Part shown: positions 45,239-55,642 of the stretch, one piece after another | Layout of the letters: each line of letters starts with the position of its first letter | Numbering within the stretch: the first letter of the stretch is position 1 | Origin: Liopterus haemorrhoidalis | Lineage: Eukaryota > Arthropoda > Insecta > Coleoptera > Dytiscidae | Length of the DNA stretch: 64,000 bases | Direction of reading: 5' to 3' | Assembly (NCBI GenBank): GCA_963971575.1 | Contig: OZ020616.1 | Coordinates: 38,344,250-38,408,249 of the forward strand | The notes under the pieces: model-generated | What the model was told of the DNA's origin: nothing | The model's input: the letters and a program-made list of their open reading frames with translations, nothing else | Databases searched by the model: none | Position numbers and translations under genes: made by a program

Positions 45239-45640
45239 TCAATCAATGCCCTGATCTTGGCTTCTTTCATTTTGGTTTGTTAACCACCTGGCACAAAATA
45301 ATAGGATAGCTGAAATGTGTTTGCATGTAGTTCCTGCTTTACAGGTGCAGGACATATTTAAAACTTCAACATCATTACTAAATTTTAATTTCCCAGTGAC
45401 TTCGTGAGGTGGTGTTCTCAAACTGCTTGTTTGTAAACATAACCCACATATGTCGACATGCTCATCATTTTTGTCCAAAATTCCGCACACCATAAGATTT
45501 CCGGCGTTTAACAACTCTTCTCCTTCAACTACACACTTAGAAGAAGGTGTTGCACTTAAAAAATTAAAATAATTTAATAAAGATAGCTGTTTATTATCCA
45601 TTGCAAATCGATGATTTAACATGTAAACAAATATGGACAA
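45239..45640 (-). CDS. SWIM zinc-finger protein, N-terminal part
   Basis: The 133-codon frame ends with the SWIM motif CTCKAGTTCKHISAILLF (C-x-C...C-x-H, then a hydrophobic helix), with a preceding FSNDVEVLNMSC strand-like segment and a MDNKQLSLLNYFNFL opening. SWIM domains bind DNA or protein and occur in MULE-type transposases and in animal proteins with YqaJ-type nuclease domains. No catalytic domain follows here: the frame stops 16-18 residues after the motif. Composition and openness are better than in its neighbours, so it may be a fairly young remnant. It belongs to the TIR element. Confidence 0.6.
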   Translation of the reverse strand: MSIFVYMLNHRFAMDNKQLSLLNYFNFLSATPSSKCVVEGEELLNAGNLMVCGILDKNDEHVDICGLCLQTSSLRTPPHEVTGKLKFSNDVEVLNMSCTCKAGTTCKHISAILLFCARWLTNQNERSQDQGID

Positions 45641-45756
45641 CTTTCACATTACTCGTTTCATCAGCTGTTCACAGCGCCTTGTAGCGCCGCCATTGGGCAT
45701 TGTTGTACCCAATACAGAATTTTGTCGAAAGACCGTCACGGCAGAACTACCAGCTA

Positions 45757-45894
45757 AGCCTGGTTTATAATAACTCATACTTGTAGAACAATAGGTTTGA
45801 CCCTTCAAAACATATGTTTGTAATAATCAGAACAAAGAAAGTAGTGTAATTTTTATGCTTATGTATCCATAACATATCTATTATAAACTAGGCT
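45757..45894. mobile_element. Miniature element, AGCCTGGTTTATAAT family, 138 bp
   Basis: Ends AGCCTGGTTTATAATA and, inverted, AGCCTAGTTTATAATAG. Flanks CTA and TTA suggest a degraded 3-bp target duplication. The termini equal those of the element at 62701-62864, so two copies of one PIF/Harbinger-like family are present. Confidence 0.7.
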
Positions 45895-46254
45895 TTAAAG
45901 TTAGCTATGGGATGGATTTCAATTGAGTTATAGAGGTTTTTAATAGGTGTGTTCGATTTGCACATTTGCAGTTACTGTTTACTGCCGCGTTAAAAAAATC
46001 TGTTCGTTTTGTTTCGCAGTAACTGCAAATCTGTTCGATTTGTCGTAATTTACTGCCAGTTTATGACGCTACTGCGAAAAAGTTACAGCTGCTTCTCTTG
46101 CGGATTATTTGTTACGGCTGTGTTTGTTTACCTTTTTGAGTTGGTACCATAGATAAAGAATAAATGGTTGGTACTTTGTTTTTGACTTTTTGACAGGAAT
46201 AGGGCTAGCATATTTGTTTTGATATTTATACTATATTCTTTGATGGCTAATGTC

Positions 46255-46431
46255 TTATAAATTCTTTTTTTTTAATATCCTGGGACAATAGTTTCTACAA
46301 AATTTTTCAGTTTTTCTATCCTGGGGCATTTTGTAAACCTCGCAAATACAGTTCATAACTTCATCATCCGAAGTCGAAAAATCTAAATCTGAATCAGATG
46401 ATTCTGGATTTGATAATATTTCAAGAGCCAT
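46255..46431 (-). pseudogene. Short acidic N-terminal frame of the TIR element
   Basis: Starts MALEILSNPESSDSDLDFST and continues to NCICEVYKMPQDRKTEKFC, 58 codons. An acidic Ser/Asp start is common in PIF/Harbinger-type proteins, but the catalytic DDE region is absent. Its start is about 35 bp from the nested hAT, which may have cut its promoter. Confidence 0.35.
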
Positions 46432-46465
46432 TAAATATATCTAATATTTTTCACCCTTTCGATAC

Positions 46466-46701
46466 TAGGCTGACTAGATTTTTTTCACAGAAAAAGAGTA
46501 TACTAAAAAAAAAAGGTATTCACTCCCAAAATAGAAATGATGAGCAAAAAAAAAGTCCTCACTTCTAAACTAGAAGTAATAAAAACAAGTGACCATCAAA
46601 AAATAGTATATTCAGGGTTTTTTTATAAAAAGTAAGAGTATAGAAAATATTACTCAAAAAAGAGTATAATACTCTTAAAAAGAGTACGTCTGGTCACCCT
46701 A
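46466..46701. mobile_element. hAT miniature element, 236 bp
   Basis: Ends TAGGCTGACTAGATTT and, inverted, TAGGGTGACCAGACG. Flanks TTCGATAC (46458-46465) and TTCGACAC (46702-46709) agree at 7 of 8. It contains one GAGCAAAAAAAAAGTCCTCAC module and AAGAGTAT repeats. Same terminal family as 3496-3764. Confidence 0.9.
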
Positions 46702-46944
46702 TTCGACACACAAGATAATCTCCGAACCAAATCGTAAAAAGATTCTTAACCTGGAAAGTTATCTGACATTTAACATTTACGTCAGACGTACTTCTTATTC
46801 TTTACGTATAAATAAATCGAACAGAAAATTAAACTCGCTGTATGTTACCAGTTTTTAGTAGTAAACTGCTAACTGCAGCGTTTTACTGCTAGCGTTTAGC
46901 AGTATAACGCGAAGGTGCAAATCGAACATACCTATTGAGTATTA

Positions 46945-47515
46945 GTACTAAAAGTCAAGTTCTGTATCGATGAGAAATTGTGCTATTGCTTTGTAAATGT
47001 GACTTGAGTTGACGTTGACTTGAGTTAGAATTTTTGTGTCTGTTGTTGGGAGCTGTATGTTTTCTTGGATGATTGATTCAATTCATTTATATTGTTCTTT
47101 TCTATATTTATTACATGACAGAATAAAATGAGTTGGAACCGTTATTTGGCTGCAGTGTTCGTATTTATCGTCATTTATAATTTCGAACCATTTTAAATGA
47201 TTGGGGCAGTTTGTATGGTCAAATCGTAGTTGTAAATTTTATATTTATTATATTACAGCTTATTTGGAGGTTTGAGAAGCAAGGTTTAGGTCTAATATTT
47301 TTATATACTTGAAAATAGGCTATGTCTTTATGCTCATATTCTCGTATTGTGATTGCTATTATTTTGTTAATTGCTGTTTCATGATCTGAATATGCTCATC
47401 TACGGTATTTAAAGTGTTTAAGTTTACCTCTTCAGAAGGAGCCTTTTTAGCTACTTGGTCAGTTGTTTCGTTATATTTTATACAACAGCGAGCCTTTATC
47501 CAAATTAAATTAACA
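46945..47515 (-). pseudogene. I/Jockey-like LINE, RNase H tail and C-terminus
   Basis: Minus-strand blocks read NLIWIKARCCIKYNETTDQVA (the end of RNase H, with its asparagine and aspartate; the usual GH is degraded), then KPCFSNLQ, LRFDHTNCPNH and C..ITVPTHFILSCNKY, a cysteine/histidine knuckle. Repeat A copy 5 cuts it exactly at 47516. Stops are scattered. Confidence 0.7.
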
Positions 47516-48517
47516 TTTTTAGGGTTTTGTAGGTATGACCAAAAAACCCTTATACCGTCATTTTGTCGTCTGTCTGTCTGCTTTTGAAATTTGGCATGCT
47601 TATACAACTCTTTGACCCGCACATAGGAAAAATACTAAAACATCTAAAAAACATATCCCCCTAAAAATATAAACAAATATATGCTCATCGAAAAAAAATA
47701 TATATTTTTTTACAATTCTGTGTAGGGTATCAAATGAAAGCTCTTGGTACGTGGATTAACGATCAAAATTTTATTTTTGCAAAATAAACTATTTTGACGC
47801 GATTTTTGCCAAAATTGTGCAAAAAAAATTTTGTCCTACACCCTGTAGCCCAGATGGTTTAAACTAAAAATCTGAAAAAATTCTAAGTAATGTACATTGG
47901 TGTGAAGCGGTATAGTACAACAGAAATTTTTGATCACATTATGTTTTCGAAAAATAACTCATTTTTTGTGTTTTTAACTAAAATATGTAAAATATTTAAT
48001 CCTCTATTTAACACAGTAAACGAGTGAAAAACCATAGTCCAGTGTTAACGTTATCGCTTCGTAAGTTGCAAACTACTGCTCGAATCCCGTCAATTTTTAT
48101 TTTTTCTTTTTTTTGCATTTTTATTTTGTTTAAATTATTTTGTCAAAATTCTAGTTATATTTTGGCAAATGTTGCATTTAATTTATAAAAGCATAAAATT
48201 AATAACCAGTGGGAAGTTGAAATTATAATTTAATTCTATATTTGAATATAGGTATACGAAATCAGAGGGGCGGAGTTTATGACTTAAACAACCAATGGAA
48301 GCCGTAGGCGCAATTTTCAAAATATTAATGAACCTTGCTATATAAAAAAAATACTGCAAATATTTAGAAACCCAAATAATGGTATTAGGCATTCGAATTA
48401 AAATTAATAAAAAAATATTTTAACATAAAATTTGTTTTGGCATCCCAAATAATCATCATTCACTTACTAAATACCTGCAAAATCCTGAAATGTGTGAAAA
48501 TTCACACTTCACATAAT
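47516..48517 (-). repeat. Repeat A copy 5
   Basis: Minus-strand copy from AGGGTTTTGTAGGTAT (47521) to ATACCTGCAAAATCCT (48471-48486) and GTGTGAAAATTCACAC. Part of the GCCGTTTGGCTACAATTT block next to the CTGT tract is deleted. It inserted into, or deleted, the 5' part of the LINE on its left. Confidence 0.8.
48031..48091 (+). other. tRNA-like segment of Repeat A copy 5
   Basis: ACCATAGTCCAGTGTTAACG fits an A box/D arm, TCGCTTCGTAAGTTGC occupies the anticodon-arm position, and TGCTCGAATCCCG the B box. The conserved GTATCCT and AGGAGAC edges are lost in this copy. Confidence 0.4.
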
Positions 48518-48840
48518 TTTTTTTATAATAATATTATAAACTGCCGTGACAGCAAAGGTACACGGGTTCAAAGTTCTGCTTCGAAAATTTCACCTTTCGA
48601 TGTTCAATATTAGTGAAAATATTCTTTCTAATTTACTGGTTTGATATTTTTTCAATCAACTTCGTATTCATTATACTACGTTTAATTTTTGTTTGTGCAA
48701 CTGAGAAAACTTTCTTTTTTTTTATTTTGTCCTTGTTATGTAGTGTACATCATATAGGTAATCAATATCATCGTCAATTATGTTATAGGTCTAGGCTAAC
48801 CTCGACTTTTTCTAATTTCTTCCACTATTCTGCTCTATTA
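48518..48840. other. Unassigned AT-rich DNA
   Basis: Nothing recognised. Confidence 0.35.
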
Positions 48841-49053
48841 GGCCGCCCGCACACGGTGCTATTCTAAAGGTACTCGTTAGTTACAGGGGTTACCAGCTGG
48901 TAGCTTGCAAGGCAATTTCAATGTAGCTGAATTGGGTTCAGCACACTCGTTAGTATTCCGTCTACGTCATTGAATTACATTGGAAGTAACTCGCAAGTTA
49001 CCAGTAATCGCGTCACAACGAATAATTACAGAGTAACTCCGTGTGAGGACGGC
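48841..49053. mobile_element. PIF/Harbinger-type miniature element, 213 bp
   Basis: Left end GGCCGCCCGCACACGG after TTA (48838-48840); right end, inverted, GCCGTCCTCACACGGAG, followed by GTA (49054-49056). Internally GTAACT/AGTTAC motifs repeat in both orientations. The terminus style matches Harbinger MITEs. Confidence 0.75.
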
Positions 49054-49218
49054 GTAATATCTTGGACTTACTACTACGTCGCCACAAAGTTTTGGCATAT
49101 TTTTAACTTCATCCTTGCCTTGTTTTTTTTCTATAGACAGGTTCAGTTTAAATGTTCTTTTTGTAAGATCGTTTTACCAAAATTATTTAATTAAATCAAT
49201 AACTCTGATGTTGATATA

Positions 49219-49496
49219 CAGTGGCGGATCTAGCGTTTTGGGGGCCCAGGGCTTAAAAATACCAAGGGGCCCGACACATGCGCTTCACTTATGTTGATTT
49301 TTAATAAATATTAGTAAATTTGTGTTTTTATTTTTTGTTGTTGTTTTTTAAAGTAATATTTTTGTTTTGATCTTTTCTATTATAAGCCGTGCTTGGTATA
49401 GAATATAATAGGTATATGTCCGAGAGGTTGGAGGTCCCTTGCAGGTCTGGGGCCCAGGGCTTAAGCCCTATTAGCCCGTATGTAGATCCACCACTG
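49219..49496. mobile_element. hAT miniature element, 278 bp
   Basis: Ends CAGTGGCGGATCTAGCG and, inverted, CAGTGGTGGATCTAC. Flanks TTGATATA and TTGACATA agree at 7 of 8. GGGGCCCAGGGCTTAA occurs near both ends in direct orientation. Confidence 0.9.
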
Positions 49497-49675
49497 TTGA
49501 CATATTGTACTTCTCTTCTGATATTTTAAAATTTGAACTATTTGCCTGTAAGATTGAAAATAAATATATAAATATATTAATTAATGATCATCCTAGCACA
49601 TAAAAATATGCTATATACCTTTTCTGAATATGTAAAAGACCATGTCTCTTTGTCTGTCTGTCTGCCCGTATATAC

Positions 49676-50039
49676 TGTGACGAAAATGTTTTGATTTCCC
49701 TCATGGGACGCCTATGATGGAATTTCGTGGAACGATCTGAAAAGTTCTAGTATGTCATATCCATGGTACCCATGGAACAATCGAGAAGTCCCTAGAAAAA
49801 CTTGGAACAATTGTAACAATCGAACCGAGTTTACTTGGTAACAAGATGTTTTTATGTATATAGTCGGTTTTTATACTTGTTCAGGCCAGTATACGGACAG
49901 TTTGTGCCTCCGGGCGAAAAGTGTTGTTAATATTCCGTATACTACAAAAATGTAAGTGTAATATTTTAAGTGTAAATAAATTTTACCTTCTGGAAAATTC
50001 TGCGTTTTTGTTTGAAGAAGTCGAACACGTTAAAATACA
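49676..50039 (+). repeat. Candidate solo LTR
   Basis: Begins TGTGACG. A TATATAGTCGG promoter-like motif lies near 49856, initiator-like text follows, and AATAAA is at 49976-49981, then the segment ends near ...AAAATACA. Length and order suit an insect Ty3/gypsy LTR. No second LTR, primer site or clear target duplication is seen, so this is tentative. Confidence 0.35.
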
Positions 50040-50880
50040 CTTTTCATTCGAGAATCCGATTGATCCGTTTTTATTGCGTTTTTTCTATCTGTAGCTAAAT
50101 CATTTGGTCATCATTTCGGCTGTTCTAATAAAATCGTTTCAGTAGATCCAAAGTTATAATTAAATTTGTGCACGAAGGTAAAAATCCATGTTTTCCGTTC
50201 ATATTTACCGCATTTTCTTGAATTTATCAACAACATATTTTCTTCAGCGAAAAATTTGGTACACGATTCATACACTAATCAAAATGGAAGAATTTTTCAA
50301 ATCTGGTCAGTATTTTCAAAGCTATAATTATAATTATGCACGTGGTAATACAAAATCCAATTTTTTGGTTAGTATTTAAAGATTTACTCGAGTATTGATC
50401 CGATTTTCATAAGTTTTTCTTTTTTAGTTGTAGCTACATAATCTGGACAGATTTTAGGTTATGCTCCATTTAAATCAGTTCGATAGTTCAAAAGATGTAA
50501 TGAAATTTGTGTTCGCGGGTAAAACGAAAACCATGTTGTTCGTTTATATTTAAAGCATTGATAACATATGGAAAGTTCAGAAGTCAATCAGTGTAAGTCA
50601 ACAAAAATTGAAAATGAGATAATTAAGTCTTAAAGTAAAAAAATACCATTGCTTGTATAGGATAAAGAAAAATATATATTGATAGATAACATACAAATAA
50701 ACTTAAGTACAAGATTGCTTTGTCAACTAAAAGTTTTAACAACAAAGGTTCTTGAACTATATAACTCATTTTCAGGAAAAATTTGACTTACAGTGTTTGG
50801 ATTCAGAACCCTCCATATATTTCTTCAGTAGCAAACATGGTACACCATTTAAACACTAATCAGAATTATGACTGGCTGTG
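50040..50880. repeat. Degenerate direct repeats
   Basis: The block GATCCG..TTTTTCT..TGTAGCTA..TCATTT..AAATTTGTG..GGTAAAA..CCATGTT (50055-50215) recurs diverged at 50395-50560. TTCAGCGAAAAATTTGGTAC at 50245 recurs as TTCAGTAGCAAACATGGTAC at 50824. This is an old tandem array of unknown origin. Confidence 0.5.
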
Positions 50881-50884
50881 TTAA

Positions 50885-51622
50885 GGCGGCGTATAACCCC
50901 CAGTGGTTACTAATTTCTTATACAAAACTAAAAATCTAAAATAAAATTAGTATCAATCTATACATCAAATTTTGCACCGAATTTTTATCTATCTAATAAG
51001 ATATTTTTAATTGTAGAAACATTTATTGTAAAAATATAATCGCGCAATAACTTGAAAATAGACATCAGCTATATTGTTCTGTAATTTTTTAAATATATTT
51101 GTGGGTTTCGAATAACTTTTATATTTATATAGTTTTGTGTAGAAATGTTCAAATAATACGTCAACATTTTTTTCGACTTGATTCCTTATAGTTTAGAACC
51201 TTCGTCGAAAAATATCATACTTGATGATAATGGAATGCCACAGATTAAATCATTTTTCTTGTAACACCTATTTTGAAAACCGCGGCAGATTCAAGATGGC
51301 GGCAAAAATAAATTACCAAGTATAATAACTATAAGTAGTTTTCACAATAGAGCAAAATAGCTATAAACATATTTGTAGAATGAAGATTTAGCTACAATTT
51401 GCCGCATCGTACGCAAATATGCGTCAATTAGTTTACTATATGGCGTCTATAATGCAATTTGCTTATTTACAATTACATTACAGTTTTTACTACAATTAAA
51501 AATATCCTATTAGATAGATAAAAATTCGCTGCAAATTTTGATATATAGATTGTTATTAATTTTATTTCCGATTATTAGTTTTGTATAAGAAACTATTGAG
51601 AACTATAGGGTTGTGCGCCGCC
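50885..51622. mobile_element. TTAA-flanked element with ~150-bp TIRs, 738 bp
   Basis: Ends GGCGGCGTATAACCC and, inverted, GGCGGCGCACAACCC, with TTAA on both sides (50881-50884 and 51623-51626). The inverted repeats continue for about 150 bp (TTTCTTATACAAAACTAA and TTTTTATCTATCTAATA in both). TTAA duplications occur in piggyBac and Kolobok elements; long arms beginning GG lean to Kolobok-like. No gene inside. Confidence 0.82.
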
Positions 51623-51626
51623 TTAA

Positions 51627-52710
51627 GCTAGTAATCCCTACCAAATTACCATTTCAGTTCAAGCGCCTCCAATTTCCTGTCAGGGTTTGTTTTGCGATGA
51701 CTATAAGTCATAAGGTCAAACCCTGAAGATAGCTGGCCCTGATTTGCGAAGTCCATGCTTCTCGCATGGGCATTTATATGTAGCGTGTTCGCGTTTCAAT
51801 TCTAGCAAAAATCTTTACGTGCTAGCGCCTAATGGTAAAACTAAAAACATTGTTTATAAAGAGGCTCTCAGATAAGTAATCCTCTTCAGTTTATCACTCG
51901 TAGTTTTTCACATGCTTATAGTATTGTCTTCCTAATTACGAGTAGGTATGTTACAAAAGTTCCAAAAGTTCCAAAAATATGTAGGTCAATAATAACGAAT
52001 TGTCGTTTATGTACACTGCGTGGACATATAAATATAAGTATAAATATCTCTATAATTAAAACATCTAGGAAATATTTCCAATGCTCAGCCAATGTTTTTA
52101 TTAATGATTAAAATGAAAAGTCACAATCAATCTTTTTATATACATATTTTAATGAATGTACATGTTTCTAAAAATAACTGTAATGATTGTAAATAAGATA
52201 GATCTTCTTCTCGCTGTTAATAACTTCAGGATTTGACGATGTTTTTACTTTCATTTAATGAGTATTTCACCTTTCTCACAAGTGTATTCATTGTACTGAC
52301 AAAAAAGTTTTACTTTATAACAGTTTAAAATTTTAGTTATTAAATTTATATGCGCCATTTAATTCTATTAATCTATAATTTCATATGGCTGTAATAGTTT
52401 ACTTAATAGATAGGAAATTACTCTTTATGACTACACTCTCCTGTCAAATCAATCACATTAAATGATAGGTGTATTTTATATCTATATTCAATAATGTCTA
52501 GTCATGTTGCCGACCATTTATCGATTTCCTATTTAATACAATTTTAATTTCCTTTTTACAATAATGGCCTGCATGTCTGGAGGCACGAGCTAAGTAGGAA
52601 ATATATTGTCACAAGATTTGGAAATTCATATTAAATTGAAACAGGGATAAGGTATCTCACCCCTGGTTCTTTAGACCTGTGGTTGGGATAATTCTCAAGA
52701 AAGTCTTAGC
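51627..52710. other. Unassigned AT-rich DNA
   Basis: CAGGGTTTG...CAAACCCTG-type inverted text occurs at 51681-51728. Nothing else recognised. Confidence 0.35.
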
Positions 52711-52712
52711 TA

Positions 52713-53405
52713 CGAGGGTTACCTTTTATGTTTTTACAAACGACCACTAGATGGCAATATTGTAATGTGTCGTTACTATATAAGTAAATTTTGACATTTG
52801 TTATTGTGAAATCAGTGGCAGCTTATAAATTGACCGAGTGGTTTATTAAAAGTGAGCGTTTAAAAAAAAAAACAAGTTGGTGAAAAAATGGATATTACTG
52901 GTGAAGGTTTTCGTTGGATGATTTTTTACGATTTTAGTAAAGGTCTAACTCAACAACAATGCATAGATTCGCTTCGTTCAACTTTTGGTAATTAAGCACC
53001 ATCAGAAAAGACTGTTTACAATTGGCTTGCAGAATTTCGTCGAGCTCGTGCGTTCGTCAGTGATGAATCTCGTGAAGGTCGACCAAAATTGGTTGTGATT
53101 CAAAAAAACATCGATGTTATGCGCTAAATGATTGAAGAATATCGCCATGTGACTTACCGTGAGGTAAAGGCATCCTTTGGCACATCGCAGACTGCAATAC
53201 ATTCGATTTTGCTTGAATATTTAGCTGTAAAAAAGATATGTTCCCGATGGATTCCGCATAATTTGACCGAAGCTCAAAAAAAAGGCTCGTGTTGGTTGGT
53301 GTAGGGGTATGCTAAAAAAAATCAACCTAGGCACTGCAAAATCCGTATACTACATCGTAACATGTGACGAATCTTGAATTTATTCATATGAACCGGAAAC
53401 TAATA
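52713..53405 (+). pseudogene. mariner element, 5' half with transposase start
   Basis: The left terminus CGAGGGTTACCTTTTATG follows TA (52711-52712). The transposase starts at 52888 with MDITGEGFRW, FYDFSKGL and QQQCIDSLRSTFGN, a stop, then YNWLAEF, RPKLVV, YRHVTYREVKASFGTSQTAIH, CSRWIPHNLTEAQKK and GN at the end. It covers the helix-turn-helix domain and linker, reaching the YEPET region just after the first catalytic aspartate block, which reads CDES-like and degenerate. It ends where Repeat A copy 6 begins. Confidence 0.85.
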
Positions 53406-53419
53406 ATACAGCAGGAATA

Positions 53420-54795
53420 TAAAATACAGCGCGGGATAAATATAAACAAATATGTATTTAATAAAAAAATAAATATTATTTTACAATTTTGAGTGTCATA
53501 TCAAATGAAACCTCTTAATGCGTGGATTAACAACAAAAAAAAATTTTTTTGAAAAATATTTTTTTCTTATTGGATTTTTGCCAAAAATGTGTCAAAAAAC
53601 TTTTGTCCCCCACCCTATCTCCCAAAGGGATCTAAAAATCTAAACAAAAATCTCCGTAATGAACATTGATAGGAACCGAAATAGTTCAACAGGAATCAGA
53701 TATATTTTACGAAAAATATCGATTTTTTTGTTTTGTTAAAAAAAAAATATATATTTTTTTAAATTTTTTGTGTGGTATCAAAAGAAAGTTCTTAAGACGT
53801 AGATTACGAAATGATAGATAGTTTTTGGAAATTCGTTTCTTTTAACACGAATTTAGCAAAAAATGTGCAAAAGTTCTTTTCCCGCACCCTTTTACCAAAA
53901 AGAGTTAAACTAAAAATCTAAAAAAATTATAGGTAATGTACAGAGCCGCAGTAAGGAAAACTTGCGCTAGGCGCAAAACTGTGTTTTGGCGCCCTTGGCA
54001 AATAAATGTAAGTGATAAGCAAAAACAAGATTCTCACCTCCCAAAATCTAAATAAAAAAAGTTCCTCACCTCCTAAAATCCAAGTGATGAGCAAAAAAAA
54101 GGTCCTCACCTCCTAAAATCCAAGTGATGAGCAAAAAAAAGGTCCTCACCTCCCAAAATCCAAGTGATGTGCAAAAAAAAGGTCCTCACTTTCGCGGCGC
54201 CCTTTAGTCAAGCTCATCGGCGCCTTTTTCCTTAGTGCACTAGGGGCCGTTGCCCCCCCCCCCCTTACTGCGGCTCTGGTAATGTATATTGATCTGAGCC
54301 GAAAACGTATGAGAGGAATTGATCAGATTGTGTTTTTGTAAAATATGGCATTATTTTTTTAAGTCATGGTTAAATTATGGCTAATAATGTTATGGATTTT
54401 TTGTATTTATAGCGATAAGTTAGTGCATGTATTTTTTTGGAATTTAAATATTTAAAAAAAAAAAAATTGTATATATTTTTTTAATAGTTGCGAACTGAGT
54501 TACTCACACCACACCACACTACATTCTACCCTGTAAAATATTTCTTATTGATTTAATTAAGACTTGAATACGAAGCAAATGCAGAAAAAAATATTTGGCA
54601 AATTATTTAAATATTGTTTAAATAAATAAAATGGAAGCTCTTAGTTCGCAAATAACGAATAAAAGTGATTATCAAAAAAACTGTTGATTTTGATGTGATA
54701 AATATACTTAACTTAGACATGTATTATGTTGGCTTCTTACACCTATTAAATACCTACAAAACCCTGAAAATTCACAATTCACTTCAATTTTTTCA
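53420..54795 (-). repeat. Repeat A copy 6, old and dimeric
   Basis: Minus-strand copy with two successive diverged versions of the half that lies beyond the tRNA-like segment (CACCCTATCTCCCAAAG at 53610 and CGCACCCTTTTACC at 53882), then the other half down to ACCTACAAAACCCTGAAAAT at 54757. It is more diverged than copies 1-5 and interrupted by the hAT at 53941-54278. The tRNA-like slot near 54490-54530 is not recognisable. Confidence 0.65.
53941..54278. mobile_element. hAT element with four AAGGTCCTCACC units, 338 bp
   Basis: Left end CAGAGCCGCAGTAAGGAAAA; right end, inverted, CAGAGCCGCAGTAAGGGGG. The duplication GTAATGTA is perfect (53933-53940 and 54279-54286). Internally a ~40-bp unit (AAGGTCCTCACCTCC, AAAATCCAAGTGATGAGC) occurs about four times at 54030-54190. 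A truncated sister copy lies at 62421-62655. Confidence 0.95.
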
Positions 54796-55640
54796 ACATG
54801 TTCTTTCCAGACGCAACTGCTACATCATTTAATTCTATTAAAAGATTATAGTTCTTTGCAAATTATGTAAACTATAATGAACTATGAAATATTTTATATG
54901 TTCATAAAATTCTGCTGCAATTTAGCTTAGTAACTTTTATAATCGTTATAAAATTACGATTAAATTATATGGTTGATAAAATCTAGTAGTAAAATTCATG
55001 TAGATAATACATTTTTCCGTGTTATGTTAAGAGTTTCTACCTAAAATTAAATTACGATTTCCGTGTCAGGCAGAAGTGTACAAGCGAACATGGAAGTAAA
55101 TATTACAATACCTTCATTGTAACCTGGATTCCCAGGTGAATCTTGCGTCACTTGGAGCGCGTATCATCTCACTTCGATCTCTTCTTCAGCGTCTTTCAAC
55201 TGAAACGGTGAAAAATTCACTTTTCAAAATTAAAAACTGACACATTTTGTGTTATTAAACCTTAGATTTATTGTGACTTGTGCAACGCTTCGATGTTTTA
55301 ATGAAAGTGTTGCTTTTGATTAATTTCTACGTTTCATCTTAAGGAGGATACGTTGAATAATGAGTTTTTTAGCAGAGTATCATCGCTTATAAAGATTTAT
55401 AAATATTAAATTTTCTATACAGCTTTTTAATCTTGTATGACTGTTTTCACATTTGTCCACAATTTGACATAAAAAGAAAACAGAAAAAAAATGCTATTGA
55501 GGTTTAATGCACATTAATAATATTAATAAGAATAATTGTTTATTGGAATTGTTTGTACAAGTATTGATACATTAACTCAAATCAAAAATTGTTCCGTTAC
55601 AAACATGTATATTCTATTATTAAGTTATTAATTTCTTCTA
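54796..55640. other. Unassigned AT-rich DNA
   Basis: A more mixed stretch at 55120-55210 has no recognisable frame or site. Confidence 0.35.
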
Positions 55641-55642
55641 TA

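Larger units (their letters stand above)
44527..45713. mobile_element. TIR element with convergent THAP and SWIM genes, internally deleted
   Basis: Outer ends ATTGGGCTCAACA (44527-44539) and TGTTGTACCCAAT (45701-45713) are inverted at 11 of 13 bases. The 12-mer GAAACGAGTAAT (44582-44593) recurs exactly inverted at 45648-45659, at 55 and 54 bp from the respective ends, which argues strongly for one element. A THAP start points inward from the left and a SWIM-containing frame inward from the right. No target duplication was resolved. The 1.2-kb size suggests the centre of a larger two-gene element has been lost. Confidence 0.65.
45946..46932 (-). mobile_element. TIR element (GTTCGATTTGCA), Harbinger-like, hosting a hAT
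   Basis: Ends GGTGTGTTCGATTTGCAC and, inverted, GGTATGTTCGATTTGCAC, with TA on both flanks; a clean 3-bp TWA duplication cannot be read. Subterminal DNA is rich in CAGTAACTGC and GCAGTAAACTGC motifs in both orientations, like the 12.9-kb Harbinger-type element. It carries a short minus-strand frame and is interrupted by the hAT at 46466-46701. Confidence 0.65.
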
